Below, one piece after another: positions 33,934 through 43,102 of a stretch of 64,000 nucleotides of DNA; within the stretch, counting starts at the first letter, position 1, and the number at the start of each line of letters is the position of its first letter. Position numbers and translations under genes: made by a program. This stretch comes from Archaeoglobus sp. UBA234. GTDB lineage: Archaea; Halobacteriota; Archaeoglobi; Archaeoglobales; Archaeoglobaceae. The notes beneath the pieces were generated by a model, which was given only the letters and a program-made list of their open reading frames with translations, had not been told where the DNA came from and did not search any database. Where the stretch lies: positions 349,280-413,279 of the forward strand of contig DACH01000005.1 in the NCBI GenBank assembly GCA_002494625.1, written 5' to 3'.

Positions 33934-36732
33934 TCATTTTTCAAACCTCTTGAGGAAATCTCTCATCTCCTCTGAATCAAGCCAGCCCTCGTCAAGTCTC
34001 TTCAGGATCATCTCTATTTTCTTTATCTGCTCCATAATTATGGCTTTTGTATCATCGTCTGTTCTGAGTTCAGTTAGCCCTAAGATTATGGCAAGCGGGT
34101 TTCGGATACCATCAATCAGAATTGCAAACTGCTCAATATTCTTGTTAATCTGTTCGAATGCTCTTTTCTTTGCCTTGTCGATTTCAATAGATTTTACTGC
34201 AAAAGCTAAATCATTGCTGAGCGTCTGGAGAAGTTCTATCTCCTCCTTAGAAGGCAGTTCTTTCTCTGTATGGAGTATGACAAATCCCAGTATTTCGGAG
34301 TCAATTATCATTGGTAATACGAGGCAGGAGATTTTAGGATTGGCAGAGTAAAAGGGACACAATTCAGATCTTTCTTCCACCTGAACTATCTGGATGGATT
34401 TGTTCTCAACTGCGTTTATGAAGCAAGGAAGGCTTGATATGTCGAGTCTTTCAGGGTAAAATCCAGTTTCATCCTTGAAAGAGATCATCTTTATTCCTTC
34501 TCTCTTTTTATCAGAATATATCTCTTTAATGGGGTTTTTCTCTCTTATTCCTATCCAGACAGAGTAGTATTTTTTGAGAGACGAAAGTCTCTCTGATGCT
34601 TTTCTTAGAAGTTTCTCTTCATCTTTCTCTCTGACAATCAGCTCATTGATATCATTGATCACTCTCAGGAGTTTGTTAACTCTGAGAATCTCAGTAATGT
34701 CTTTTATGATCATAACACATCTACTTTCTGGAAGCTCGAGAGGTACAAAGCTCACACCGAATATCCTATCATTAATTTCGAGTTCCTTTTCAATCATGGA
34801 TTCTGTTTCAATGCACTTCTTTATCTGGCTAAGAATCTCTTCTCCTTTCTCGAGTTCCAAAACATTTTTCTTTATAAGTTCTCCGAACACTTTTTCGCCA
34901 GCTCTGTTAGAACTGTAAATATTTCCATTAGCATCTGTTATCAAAATTGGATTTGGTGTATTCTCAAAAATGCTTCGTAGCGTTTCCTCACTCTCGATAA
35001 TTTTATCGATTAATCTCGTTCTTTCCGTCAAGTCCAGACCGATTGAAGCAACTCCAACGATTTCTCCGTTCTCTTTAATCGGGAAGTTGTACCATTCAAT
35101 GAGCAGTTCTTTTCCGTCTTTTGTATAGTTTTTGTTTACATTTCTCACCGGAGTACCTTTTTTGAGCACTTCTTTGAAAACTGATTCGACCTTTTCCCTC
35201 TCTTCTGGAGGAACCTGCAGATATAGAAGATTTTTGCCAACTACTTCGTCAGCTCTCCACCCAAAGAAGTTCTCTGCAGCTCTATTCCAGAGTGTAATCC
35301 TGAGATCTGTATCTACAGCAGTTATCGGGATAGGGGATGTGTCAATCATTTTACTTAGGAATTCAGCAGTTTTCCTGTATTTAGCCTTGCTCTCCCTCAA
35401 TTTTCTCTCCATCTCTTTTCTCTCGGTAATATCAAGAAATACTGCGAATGCACCAAGGAATTTACCATTCTTGTCTCTATAGGGTGTTGCAGTAACAAAG
35501 AGTGTTCTTCTTTCTCCATCTGGCCGGATAATTTCGAGCTCGTATCTCCCTTTCTCACCGAGTTTTCTTCTTTTACTCTGCTCAATTACCTTTTTTCTCT
35601 CATTTTCATCAAGGAAATCCATAAGATTTCTTCCTTCAAGTTCATCAACACCAAAAACGCTCTTAGCTGCCGGGTTTGCAAAGAGAAAAGTTTCCTTCTC
35701 GTCTACAATTGCCACGCCTTCTCCCTGGTTCTCTACGAGAATACGAAACATTTCTTCAGCTCTTTTTCTTTCCTCATACTCCTTTTCCAGTTCTTCTTTC
35801 TTTTTCTGAACTTCTCTTTCGAGATAAAAGTTTCTGAAAACAAGAAAACATACAAAAAGAAGAACAGTGAGAAATAACCACAATACCCATTGAGGTAATG
35901 GCTCTGGTTCGACTCTTATTTCCAGCCACTTGTTCATTGAAGTATAATAGGCTGAGTCTGGTTGCTCCTTCATTTCTCTGAGGTTCTTGTCTATTGCTGT
36001 TAGCAAATGAGAATTTCTTCCTTCAGGTGTGGCGAATCTTAGCTCAATTGGGGAAAAAATAATGGATGTCGGAGAAACATCATAGTTTCTCTCGTTTATG
36101 TATCCGAAAATCCTTGAGACGATTCCTGCCTCAGCCTCTCCTTTCTCTACAGCACTGAAAACTTCTGGATAATCTCCCTCGACCTCCACATACCTGATAT
36201 TGATTCCAAACCCCTCAGCCAGTTTTTTGAACTCCTCGTAGTAGATGTCTTCTGGAACAACTGCAATCTTTTTACCATTTAAATCCAGAATAGAATCGAT
36301 TCTCATCCCTCTTCTGCAATAAACCTGACCCCAGTTTGAAATTACAGTTTCGCTGTTGAAGTCATAAATCCTGTCTCTCTCTTCTGAATAGCCGATTGCC
36401 ACAAGTAGATCTATTTTGCCAGTTTCAAGTTTTTTGAGAAGACTCTGCCACTTGTCTATCTCGTATTTGATAGTCCACCCCTCTTTTTTTGCAACCTCTT
36501 CAAGAATATCAATGTAAAATCCCTTTACCTCACCGTTTTCAACAAAAACAAATGGTTCATTCTGGTAAACTCCAACTCTGACTTCATCAAATGCTAAAAC
36601 AGGCGTGATAATTAACATTAAAAAGAAAATAATCGAAAGTATCAATAAAAAGCACCCTCCGGAGTAAGTATTTTTTGGGGATGAACAAATCTCTTTTATT
36701 TTAACCATATCAGAATAATCTTTGTCCCCCAT
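33934..36732 (-). CDS. Multi-domain membrane sensor (SBP-PAS3-GAF) without kinase core
   Basis: 932 residues. A signal/TM segment (LLILSIIFFLMLIITPVLA) is followed by an extracytoplasmic family-3 solute-binding domain (DEVRVGVYQNEPFVFVENGEVKGFYIDILEEVAKK, to about 270), a TM helix (WVLWLFLTVLLFVCFLVF), a coiled coil, three PAS domains (about 325-440, 450-570, 575-680) and a GAF-like domain (to about 845). The C-terminal helices IDGIRNPLAIILGLTELR resemble a HisKA helix, but the phospho-His position is not His and no HATPase domain follows before the stop. It likely senses an amino-acid-like ligand and acts through dimer helices on a partner. The AGGAGG before ATG 36732 is unusually close, so the start is uncertain. 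Confidence 0.88.
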   Translation of the reverse strand: MGDKDYSDMVKIKEICSSPKNTYSGGCFLLILSIIFFLMLIITPVLAFDEVRVGVYQNEPFVFVENGEVKGFYIDILEEVAKKEGWTIKYEIDKWQSLLKKLETGKIDLLVAIGYSEERDRIYDFNSETVISNWGQVYCRRGMRIDSILDLNGKKIAVVPEDIYYEEFKKLAEGFGINIRYVEVEGDYPEVFSAVEKGEAEAGIVSRIFGYINERNYDVSPTSIIFSPIELRFATPEGRNSHLLTAIDKNLREMKEQPDSAYYTSMNKWLEIRVEPEPLPQWVLWLFLTVLLFVCFLVFRNFYLEREVQKKKEELEKEYEERKRAEEMFRILVENQGEGVAIVDEKETFLFANPAAKSVFGVDELEGRNLMDFLDENERKKVIEQSKRRKLGEKGRYELEIIRPDGERRTLFVTATPYRDKNGKFLGAFAVFLDITERKEMERKLRESKAKYRKTAEFLSKMIDTSPIPITAVDTDLRITLWNRAAENFFGWRADEVVGKNLLYLQVPPEEREKVESVFKEVLKKGTPVRNVNKNYTKDGKELLIEWYNFPIKENGEIVGVASIGLDLTERTRLIDKIIESEETLRSIFENTPNPILITDANGNIYSSNRAGEKVFGELIKKNVLELEKGEEILSQIKKCIETESMIEKELEINDRIFGVSFVPLELPESRCVMIIKDITEILRVNKLLRVINDINELIVREKDEEKLLRKASERLSSLKKYYSVWIGIREKNPIKEIYSDKKREGIKMISFKDETGFYPERLDISSLPCFINAVENKSIQIVQVEERSELCPFYSANPKISCLVLPMIIDSEILGFVILHTEKELPSKEEIELLQTLSNDLAFAVKSIEIDKAKKRAFEQINKNIEQFAILIDGIRNPLAIILGLTELRTDDDTKAIIMEQIKKIEMILKRLDEGWLDSEEMRDFLKRFEK

Positions 36733-36883
36733 CCTCCTATCCCCAGAGGTTTGTTTAAAAGATTGTTGTGGAAATATTTAACACATATGAAAATGACATT
36801 ATGATGATGAAATTGATATGCAGTTTCACAATTTCAAAAATCCGAAAGAACTGAAATTATAAAAAATATAAAGAACTGAAGTA

Positions 36884-37081
36884 TCATTCAGGTTCTGCAT
36901 TGTATCCAGAACTTTTCACGGCCTCGATATATTTCTCAATGTTCTCTCCTTCACTCAGAAACTCTGCTCTTTCAAGTGAGACCTTTACTTCTTTACCCCC
37001 GGCTCTTTCGATTGCGGACTTAACGGCTGCAACACATCCACCGCATGAAAGCCCTGATAACTTTAAACTCACCTTTTTCAT
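36884..37081 (-). CDS. Free-standing heavy-metal-associated domain, CopZ-like
   Basis: 65-residue HMA (ferredoxin-like) domain with metal motif GLSCGGCVAAVKSAIE and the closing YIEAVKSSGYNAEPE. It should bind Cu(I) through Cys-x2-Cys and deliver it to, or regulate, the adjacent CopA. Its ATG overlaps the copA stop (ATGA), so the two are translationally coupled. A. fulgidus CopA carries a C-terminal metal-binding domain that is missing from the CopA here, so this gene may be that domain as a separate polypeptide. Confidence 0.9.
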   Translation of the reverse strand: MKKVSLKLSGLSCGGCVAAVKSAIERAGGKEVKVSLERAEFLSEGENIEKYIEAVKSSGYNAEPE

Positions 37082-39516
37082 ACTCTCACCTCCCTTTTAT
37101 TTTTTATTGCGGGTGGGGTGTAATTCTTCATCAGAAGTGAGTTTGTTACAACACTCACACTGCTCATAGCCATCGCAAAACCTGCCCACTCGGGCTGGAA
37201 AACAACACCGAAAGGTGGGTAAAGAATCCCTGCTGCTATCGGGATAAGGATTGTATTGTAAATCATCGCCCAGAATATGTTCTGTTTTATCTTACTCAGT
37301 GTTTTCTGGCTCAGCTGGATAGCTGCAACAACATCTCTGAGATCATCTCTCATGAGGACTATCTCACCGCTTTCAATAGCAATGTCTGTTCCGCTTCCAA
37401 TGGCAATACCAAGATCTGCCTGGGCTAAGGCAGGAGCGTCGTTTATTCCATCACCAACGAATGCCACAACTTCACTCTTCTGCAATCTCTTTACTTCTTC
37501 AGCCTTCTGCTGTGGAAGAACTTCTGCCAGAACCGTGTCAATACCCAGCTTCTTAGCTATTGCCTCTGCGGTTCTTCTGTTATCTCCAGTTATCATCGCT
37601 ACCTTTTTACCCATTCTGTGGAGCTCTTCAATAGCCTCAATAGCCGATTCTTTGATGGTATCTGCTATTCCAATAACTCCGACAATCTTACCATTAGATG
37701 CGACGAGGATTGCGGTTTTTGCCTCTTTTTCGAGTTTTTGGAGAGCAGGCTCTATTCTCTCTTCCATCTGCAGTCCATTTTCCAGCATGAGCTTTCTGCT
37801 ACCAACCAGTATCCTGTTTCCATTGAGAGATGCAACAACACCTTTGCCCGCTATAACCTCGAACTTTTCAGACTCTTCAATCTCAACCCCTTCAGCCTCA
37901 GCCCTTCTTATGATTGCTTCAGCTAATGGGTGCTCACTTCTCTTCTCCGCTATAGCTGCTATCTTCAGCACCTCTGTTTCGCTACCATCAAAGACAATTA
38001 TGTCCGTGACTTCTGGCTTACCCTTTGTCAGCGTTCCGGTTTTGTCGAAGATGACAGTACTGACTCTTCTGGCTATTTCAAGGGCATCTCCACTCTTTAT
38101 CAGTATCCCGATCTCAGCACCCTTTCCCATTCCAACAGTTAATGCTGTGGGTGTAGCAAGCCCAAAAGCACAGGGACATGCTATGACAAGAACAGCAACT
38201 AAGGTGGTAAAGGCAAACAATGCGGGAACATCAGCTATGAAATACCAGTATATGAATGAAGAGATCGCGATTGTCAGGACAACGGGTATAAAATAAGCCA
38301 CGATTTTATCAGCTAAGCGCTGTATCGGCGGTTTGCTGCCTATTGCCTCCTCGACCAGCTTTATTATCTGAGCAAGCAGTGTATCTTTCCCTATTCTTGT
38401 TGCTTTTATTTTCAAAACGCTGTTCTTATTTATCGTAGCTCCAACAACCTCATCTCCAGCCTTCTTGAGGTTTGGAATCGGTTCTCCGGTGATCATGGAT
38501 TCGTCAACATAACTCTCACCTTCGATCACAACTCCATCAACAGGAATCTTTTCACCTGGTTTTACTATTACAACATCTCCAACCCCGACATCCTTCACAG
38601 GCACTTCTATTTCTTTTCCATCTCTTATTACAATCGCTGTTTTAGCCTGCAGACCTATAAGCTTCTTTATAGCTTCGCTCGTTCTTCCTTTTGCTATTGC
38701 CTCTAGGGTTCTTCCCAGCAGGAGGAAGGCAAGAAGCAGGACAGCGGTCTCGTAAAATAAGTAGTCTTCTGGCAGAAATCCGAGGGTTGAGAAAATACTG
38801 GCAATGTATGCAGAACCAACGCCCATTGAGTACATAACATCCATGTTCAGTATTCTATGGCTTAAAGCTCTGGTAGCTGCTGCAAACATGCTTCTGCCTG
38901 AATAGAGCATTACAGGGGTTGCGATGGCGAACTGTATCAGACTCATGTATGGGATTTCATCCAGTCCTATGTATTTTCCATACTGTAAAAAGAGCAAAAT
39001 ACCGCCGAAGAGGGCAGCAAATATAAGTTTCCTCCTCATTTCTTTGATTTGGTTCTCCTTAGCTTCCTCCTCTGCTAATTCTTCCCCTTCAACTCCAATA
39101 AATCTGTATCCGGAGTCCTCAATAGCCTTTCTTATATTTTCTATACCTGTAATGGCTGGATCAAAAGTTATACGAGCAATCTCAGTAGAAAGATTAACAC
39201 TTACATTTTTGACTCCTGGCAATCTTTTGACAGCAGTTTCTATGGTATTGACACATGAGGCACAGGACATTCCACCGATTTTGACATTCACCGTCATCTC
39301 ATCTTTCTTATAATCTTTCATGACTCTGTAACCATTTCTCTCGATGATCTCGGCTATCTCGTCGAGAGAAATTTTCTCTGGATCGTACTCGATACTGACA
39401 GTTTCTGTTGCGAGATTGACTGATGCTTTTACATCCACTCTTTTAAGCGATTCCTCAATTGTTCTTACACACATCGCACAGCTAATTCCCTTTACCCTGA
39501 GAGTTTCGGTCTTCAT
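37078..39516 (-). CDS. copA: Copper-exporting P1B-type ATPase CopA
   Basis: 812 residues. Two N-terminal HMA domains with GISCAMC and GMSCASC, about eight TM helices, TGEPIP in the actuator domain, the copper-transport motif ACPCAFGLATPTALTVG in helix 6, phosphorylation motif FDKTGTLTKG, SEHPLAEA, ITGDNRRTAEAIA and VGDGINDAPAL. This is a Cu(I) exporter (P1B-1). Unlike the A. fulgidus enzyme, which has one MBD at each end, it has two at the N-terminus and none at the C-terminus. It is divergent from a TRASH-domain regulator that likely controls it. Confidence 0.97.
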   Translation of the reverse strand: MKTETLRVKGISCAMCVRTIEESLKRVDVKASVNLATETVSIEYDPEKISLDEIAEIIERNGYRVMKDYKKDEMTVNVKIGGMSCASCVNTIETAVKRLPGVKNVSVNLSTEIARITFDPAITGIENIRKAIEDSGYRFIGVEGEELAEEEAKENQIKEMRRKLIFAALFGGILLFLQYGKYIGLDEIPYMSLIQFAIATPVMLYSGRSMFAAATRALSHRILNMDVMYSMGVGSAYIASIFSTLGFLPEDYLFYETAVLLLAFLLLGRTLEAIAKGRTSEAIKKLIGLQAKTAIVIRDGKEIEVPVKDVGVGDVVIVKPGEKIPVDGVVIEGESYVDESMITGEPIPNLKKAGDEVVGATINKNSVLKIKATRIGKDTLLAQIIKLVEEAIGSKPPIQRLADKIVAYFIPVVLTIAISSFIYWYFIADVPALFAFTTLVAVLVIACPCAFGLATPTALTVGMGKGAEIGILIKSGDALEIARRVSTVIFDKTGTLTKGKPEVTDIIVFDGSETEVLKIAAIAEKRSEHPLAEAIIRRAEAEGVEIEESEKFEVIAGKGVVASLNGNRILVGSRKLMLENGLQMEERIEPALQKLEKEAKTAILVASNGKIVGVIGIADTIKESAIEAIEELHRMGKKVAMITGDNRRTAEAIAKKLGIDTVLAEVLPQQKAEEVKRLQKSEVVAFVGDGINDAPALAQADLGIAIGSGTDIAIESGEIVLMRDDLRDVVAAIQLSQKTLSKIKQNIFWAMIYNTILIPIAAGILYPPFGVVFQPEWAGFAMAMSSVSVVTNSLLMKNYTPPAIKNKREVRV

Positions 39517-39552
39517 TATATAGAACTACTCCTGAAAAATAATAAGTCTAAT

Positions 39553-39571
39553 TTTTAACATTTTGTTAAAA
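39553..39571. promoter_or_regulatory. Inverted repeat between copA and its regulator
   Basis: TTTTAAC-N5-GTTAAAA, arms of seven bases with a five-base spacer, lies in the 97-bp divergent region 37 bp upstream of copA and 43 bp upstream of the regulator. TTGTTAACC nearby (39595-39603) repeats half of it. A dimeric winged-helix regulator is the natural candidate to bind; assignment is by position only. Confidence 0.5.
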
Positions 39572-39613
39572 TTGGGCGAAAATATTGTATATCTTGTTAA
39601 CCATATGATTGGT

Positions 39614-40147
39614 ATGAATCTCGACGAATTTGATTTAAAGTTAATTAACATTCTGAAAGAGAATTCGAGAATCAGTATATCTGAGTTATCAAAAATGCTC
39701 AATCTGAGCAGACAAACTGTTAAATCGAGGTTGGAAAGACTAGATAAGGAAGGAATAATAAAAAAGTACACGATAAAGCTCTCTGATGAACTTGAAAACC
39801 GTGGTACTGTTTTTATAATTGCTGAAACACACGTTCCTGAAAGATTTGAAGAGGTAGAGGAGATAGTTGAGGTAAATCGCATATCAGATAAGAGATACAT
39901 CCTCAAGCTTGCTGTAAGTGAAATTGGGAGAATTGCAGAGATTTCAAATGCAGACTGGATGGAAACCATAGAAATAATACCGGTTCTTGAAACAAAGGAA
40001 ATTGAAAGACCGTTTAACATTAAAATAACTTTCAGATGTGATTATTGTGGGAAGGAAATGGATGATAAGCCCATCGTTTACAGACACCACAACAGGGTGT
40101 ATGTGCTCTGCTGTCGGACCTGTCTAGATGAGTTCAAAAGAATATAA
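39614..40147 (+). CDS. Lrp-like HTH plus TRASH-domain copper regulator (CopR/CopT type)
   Basis: 177 residues from ATG 39614. N-terminal AsnC/Lrp-type HTH (LDEFDLKLINILKENSRISISELSKMLNLSRQTVKSRLERLDKEGIIKKYTI), a middle ligand-type domain, and a C-terminal TRASH domain CDYCGKEMDDKPIVYRHHNRVYVLCCRTCLDEFK with its metal cysteines. Such proteins control copper ATPase genes in archaea. Start options are 39605 and 39614; AATATTGTAT around 39581-39590 lies about 26 bp upstream and suggests a near-leaderless message. Divergent from copA. Confidence 0.92.
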   Translation: MNLDEFDLKLINILKENSRISISELSKMLNLSRQTVKSRLERLDKEGIIKKYTIKLSDELENRGTVFIIAETHVPERFEEVEEIVEVNRISDKRYILKLAVSEIGRIAEISNADWMETIEIIPVLETKEIERPFNIKITFRCDYCGKEMDDKPIVYRHHNRVYVLCCRTCLDEFKRI

Positions 40148-40166
40148 AAGAATAAAAAATGTTACT

Positions 40167-40646
40167 TTACTCATTTAACTTCCTGCAAATCGAGCAGGCA
40201 ACAATCTCATTTCCACAATCTCTGCACATCACAACAAAGCTTCCATTTTTGTCCTGTATTGTAACACTTCCTGGAAGCAGCTTTTTTCCACACTTCTCAC
40301 ATTTTGCAAAGAATTGCTCTCCAATTTTTTTTACAACATCAGGATTCTCATCAAACCACTTTATAACCCTCTCCAGCCGGTAGTAGTATTCGTCATCGCT
40401 CTCGCCATTCTGAAGCATCTCATCGTAAGCTTTCCACCACATCGTCTGTTCCAAAAATCTCAGCTTTCTGCTGAGGAGGAGGACATAATAGGGAATATCT
40501 GTACTGGCTGACATCTCGACATCTTTTTCAAGCTTTTCAAAATAGGCTGCAATGATATCATCTAAGGCTGTACTGCAATTGTGGCAGATTTCATAAGCCT
40601 GATATTTTCCCCCTCCTACACTTTCATCACATATCTGACATTTCAT
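40167..40646 (-). CDS. Uncharacterised protein with terminal zinc ribbons
   Basis: 159 residues of no family I recognise. Both ends carry paired cysteines: MKCQIC and ICHNC at the N-terminus, CEKCGKKLLPG, MCRDCGNEIVACSIC at the C-terminus; the middle is helical and acidic (DDIIAAYFEKLEKDVEM, LERVIKWFDENPD). This looks like one or two structural zinc sites flanking a helical core. It converges with the copper regulator gene. No ribosome site is clear. Confidence 0.75.
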   Translation of the reverse strand: MKCQICDESVGGGKYQAYEICHNCSTALDDIIAAYFEKLEKDVEMSASTDIPYYVLLLSRKLRFLEQTMWWKAYDEMLQNGESDDEYYYRLERVIKWFDENPDVVKKIGEQFFAKCEKCGKKLLPGSVTIQDKNGSFVVMCRDCGNEIVACSICRKLNE

Positions 40647-40739
40647 ATACTTTCATAACACAGGAGGTTTATAAATTTATCGAGTATTTTTAATAGTTAT
40701 AGTTTAAACTTGACAATAAAATATAGAAGAAAGGAAAAC

Positions 40740-41537
40740 TCATCTGAATCTGGGTTCCCTTCGCTCAAGAACTGCTCTAAGACCTTCCTCAAAATCATCT
40801 GTTAGCATTGTCTCATAGGTGTGATTCATTTCGATTTCAAGGTGTCTCTCAAGTGGGTTGTCGAATGCAATGTTTATGAGCTCTTTGATCCTTGCAACTG
40901 CCTCTTTTGGTGCTTTGAGGTATCTTTGCGCAACATAATTTCCTCTCTCTTCAAGATCATCTCTTTTAACAACTTCATTGACGATTCCCAGCTCATAAGC
41001 TTTTTTCGCACCAAAAGTCTCTCCAAAGGACATAATTTCAAAAGCCCTTTTCATCCCGACATGTCGTGGAAGAAGGAAAGAGGTACCGATATCAGGACTC
41101 AACCCGAGTCTTATAAACCCTCCGAAAAAAATTGTATCGTCAGATGCTATTGCGTAATCGGATGCAAGTACAATACTCATTCCTGCTCCGAAGGTGAAAC
41201 CCTTTGTGAGAACTATCACTGGTTTTTTGAGTTCTCTCATTTTTTTAACCACACCAAAATTTATCACTCTCCCAGACTTATTAAAGAAGTCTCTGTTTCT
41301 GAGGTTTTCAAGATTTTCAAGAAACTCCTTTACATTTGCCCCGGCACAGAAGCTCATTCCTTCTCCTGAAATAAGCACAACCTTCACATCATCATCTTCG
41401 CATCTGTTCAGAGCCTCTGCAAGCTCGTCAATCATTTTCATGGAGATGGCGTTATGGTACTCTGGCATGTTCAGTTTTATCTCCGCAATGCCGTTGCTTA
41501 GGGAAAAATCGAGCGTCTCAAAGCTTATGTTTTCCAT
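40740..41537 (-). CDS. Enoyl-CoA hydratase/isomerase (crotonase) family protein
   Basis: 265 residues of the crotonase fold. CoA-binding and oxyanion-hole motifs: ISGEGMSFCAGANVKEFL and TKGFTFGAGMSIVLASDYAIA. The two catalytic Glu positions of classical enoyl-CoA hydratase are not Glu here; RLGLSPDIGTSFLLPR instead carries the SPD aspartate found in PaaG-type isomerases. The reaction may therefore be double-bond isomerisation of an enoyl-CoA rather than plain hydration. ATG 41537 is chosen for the GGAGTGAT upstream. It sits just after rfcS, and a paralogue lies at 43103-43879. Confidence 0.9.
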   Translation of the reverse strand: MENISFETLDFSLSNGIAEIKLNMPEYHNAISMKMIDELAEALNRCEDDDVKVVLISGEGMSFCAGANVKEFLENLENLRNRDFFNKSGRVINFGVVKKMRELKKPVIVLTKGFTFGAGMSIVLASDYAIASDDTIFFGGFIRLGLSPDIGTSFLLPRHVGMKRAFEIMSFGETFGAKKAYELGIVNEVVKRDDLEERGNYVAQRYLKAPKEAVARIKELINIAFDNPLERHLEIEMNHTYETMLTDDFEEGLRAVLERREPRFR

Positions 41538-41544
41538 TATAAGA

Positions 41545-42522
41545 TCACTCCTTTTCCTTTTTCCTTCTTGAATACAGGGTTGAGAGGTATGCGAGATATG
41601 CATCGAGCTGAATTCTCTCATTTGAACCTTCGGTAAGTCTGAAATCCACCTCTCCAAGCTTGTCGATCATCACAACCTTCAATCTTTCATCGAAATTTGA
41701 GGATATTATCTCCCTGAAAAGCTGTGAAACCACATCTTCTCCGGACATCCCGTATTCAACAAGGAGCATCTCCAGTTTATCTCGTGCTTCCAGAAAATTC
41801 CCGTTCAAAGCAAGGTCGAGTATCTCCTTCAGCTCTTCAGGTCTTGCAGTTGCTGTTATCTGAAATATTGATTCCGCATCTATCCTTTCACCAAACGCAG
41901 CGGCTCCCTGAAGGGCGTTTATCGCCTTTCTGAAATCCCCTCCGGAGACATATATAAGGGCATCCAGCCCATCATCCGTCAGGTTTATGCCCTCATTTTT
42001 GGCAATTTCAAGTAGTCTTTCCTTCATTGCCTCTTCTGAAATTGGTCTGAACTTGAAAACCGCACATCTGCTCTGTATTGGCTCAATTATCCTGCTGACA
42101 TAATTGCAGCTTAGAATAAACCTGCAAATTCTTGAGTACATCTCCATTGTTCTTCTTAATGCAGCCTGTGCATCTGCTGTTAGAGCATCAGCCTCATCCA
42201 GAAAGATTATCTTGAAAGGAGCACCCCCAATGGGGGCAGTTCTTGCAAATTCCTTGATTTTGTGTCTGACCACATCTATGCCTCTTTCATCGCTTGCATT
42301 CATCTCTATGAAATTGTCTCTCCATACATCTCCAAAAAGATCTCTTGTAAGTGCTATGGCTGATGCAGTCTTTCCCGTTCCGGGAGGACCTGAGAAGAGA
42401 AGGTGGGGTATGTTCTTTCTGGAGACATAGCCTTTAAGCCTTTGAACGATATTATCTTGCCCGACAACTTCATCAAGGGTTCTTGGACGGTATTTTTCGA
42501 CCCAGATTTCTGATTCAAGCAT
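41545..42522 (-). CDS. rfcS: Replication factor C small subunit
   Basis: 325-residue clamp-loader ATPase that opens PCNA. EIWVEKYRPRTLDEVVGQDNIVQRL, Walker A FSGPPGTGKTASAIAL, Walker B KIIFLDEADALTADAQ (DEAD), the SRC motif FIEPIQSRCAVFKFRP, and GDFRKAINALQ (sensor 2) are present. Length is normal and there is no intein. A TATA-like TTTTTTAATAC about 25 bp before ATG 42522 and no ribosome site suggest leaderless translation. Confidence 0.97.
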   Translation of the reverse strand: MLESEIWVEKYRPRTLDEVVGQDNIVQRLKGYVSRKNIPHLLFSGPPGTGKTASAIALTRDLFGDVWRDNFIEMNASDERGIDVVRHKIKEFARTAPIGGAPFKIIFLDEADALTADAQAALRRTMEMYSRICRFILSCNYVSRIIEPIQSRCAVFKFRPISEEAMKERLLEIAKNEGINLTDDGLDALIYVSGGDFRKAINALQGAAAFGERIDAESIFQITATARPEELKEILDLALNGNFLEARDKLEMLLVEYGMSGEDVVSQLFREIISSNFDERLKVVMIDKLGEVDFRLTEGSNERIQLDAYLAYLSTLYSRRKKEKE

Positions 42523-42578
42523 TGAATAAAAAAGGAAGAAGTTGTATTAAAAAATTTGCATTTCAGATTCTCGGACAT

Positions 42579-42866
42579 TCACTTTTTCAGAGCATCGAGA
42601 AACTCTTCGACAGGTATCGCAGGCATTGTTGTCGTTCTGATTGTTCCTCTCGAGGCAAGTTCGGTCATCGCCCTCGCTATAACAGTATCATTCTCCGCCT
42701 CAACAATGTTTACGAAATCGTACTGTCCGAGAACGAGGTATTGATCAATAACTCTCACACCCATCTTTTCAAGCTCTACATTTACCTCCTTGAGCCTGTC
42801 TGGATGCTCCCTCAGTGTAATTGCTCCTTCGTCGGTAAGTCTTGAAAGTACGACATATCTGCCCAT
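42579..42866 (-). CDS. GYD-domain protein
   Basis: 95-residue alpha/beta-barrel-like protein: MGRYVVLSRLTDEGAITLREHPDRL, MGVRVIDQYLVLGQYDFVNIVEAENDTVIARAMTELASRGTIRTTTMPAIPVEEF. The GQYDFV segment corresponds to the GxYD signature of the GYD family (PF08734). Function unknown; probable dimeric ligand or nucleotide-binding regulator. ATG 42866 has AGGTGGTGG just upstream; a start at 42914 adds a lysine-rich stretch unlike the family. Confidence 0.9.
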   Translation of the reverse strand: MGRYVVLSRLTDEGAITLREHPDRLKEVNVELEKMGVRVIDQYLVLGQYDFVNIVEAENDTVIARAMTELASRGTIRTTTMPAIPVEEFLDALKK

Positions 42867-43102
42867 TTTTACCACCACCTTTTCTTGATTTTTAAAATAT
42901 TTAATCGTTTTCAATTATTGGAGTGTAATCGGATAAAAACAGGATAAAAACAAGAAGGAGCAGAGTGATTTTCCCATTTGCAGTAATCGAGCTGTTAATA
43001 GGTTGTCAGCAGAGGATATGAACTGTAGGAGACAGTATCTTAATCGTGTGGTGTAATAAATGCTTCCAGCATCTCAGCACTATGTTTTGACAAAATAAAA
43101 AA

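Noticed and set aside
37277..38296. A 339-codon open frame antisense to copA
   Set aside because: It is the shadow of a well-supported P-type ATPase gene, rich in Ser/Leu/Pro as expected from reverse-strand translation, with no domain or ribosome site.
42915..43102. The gap between the GYD gene and the second crotonase gene
   Set aside because: No start with a ribosome site, no RNA fold and no repeat could be supported.
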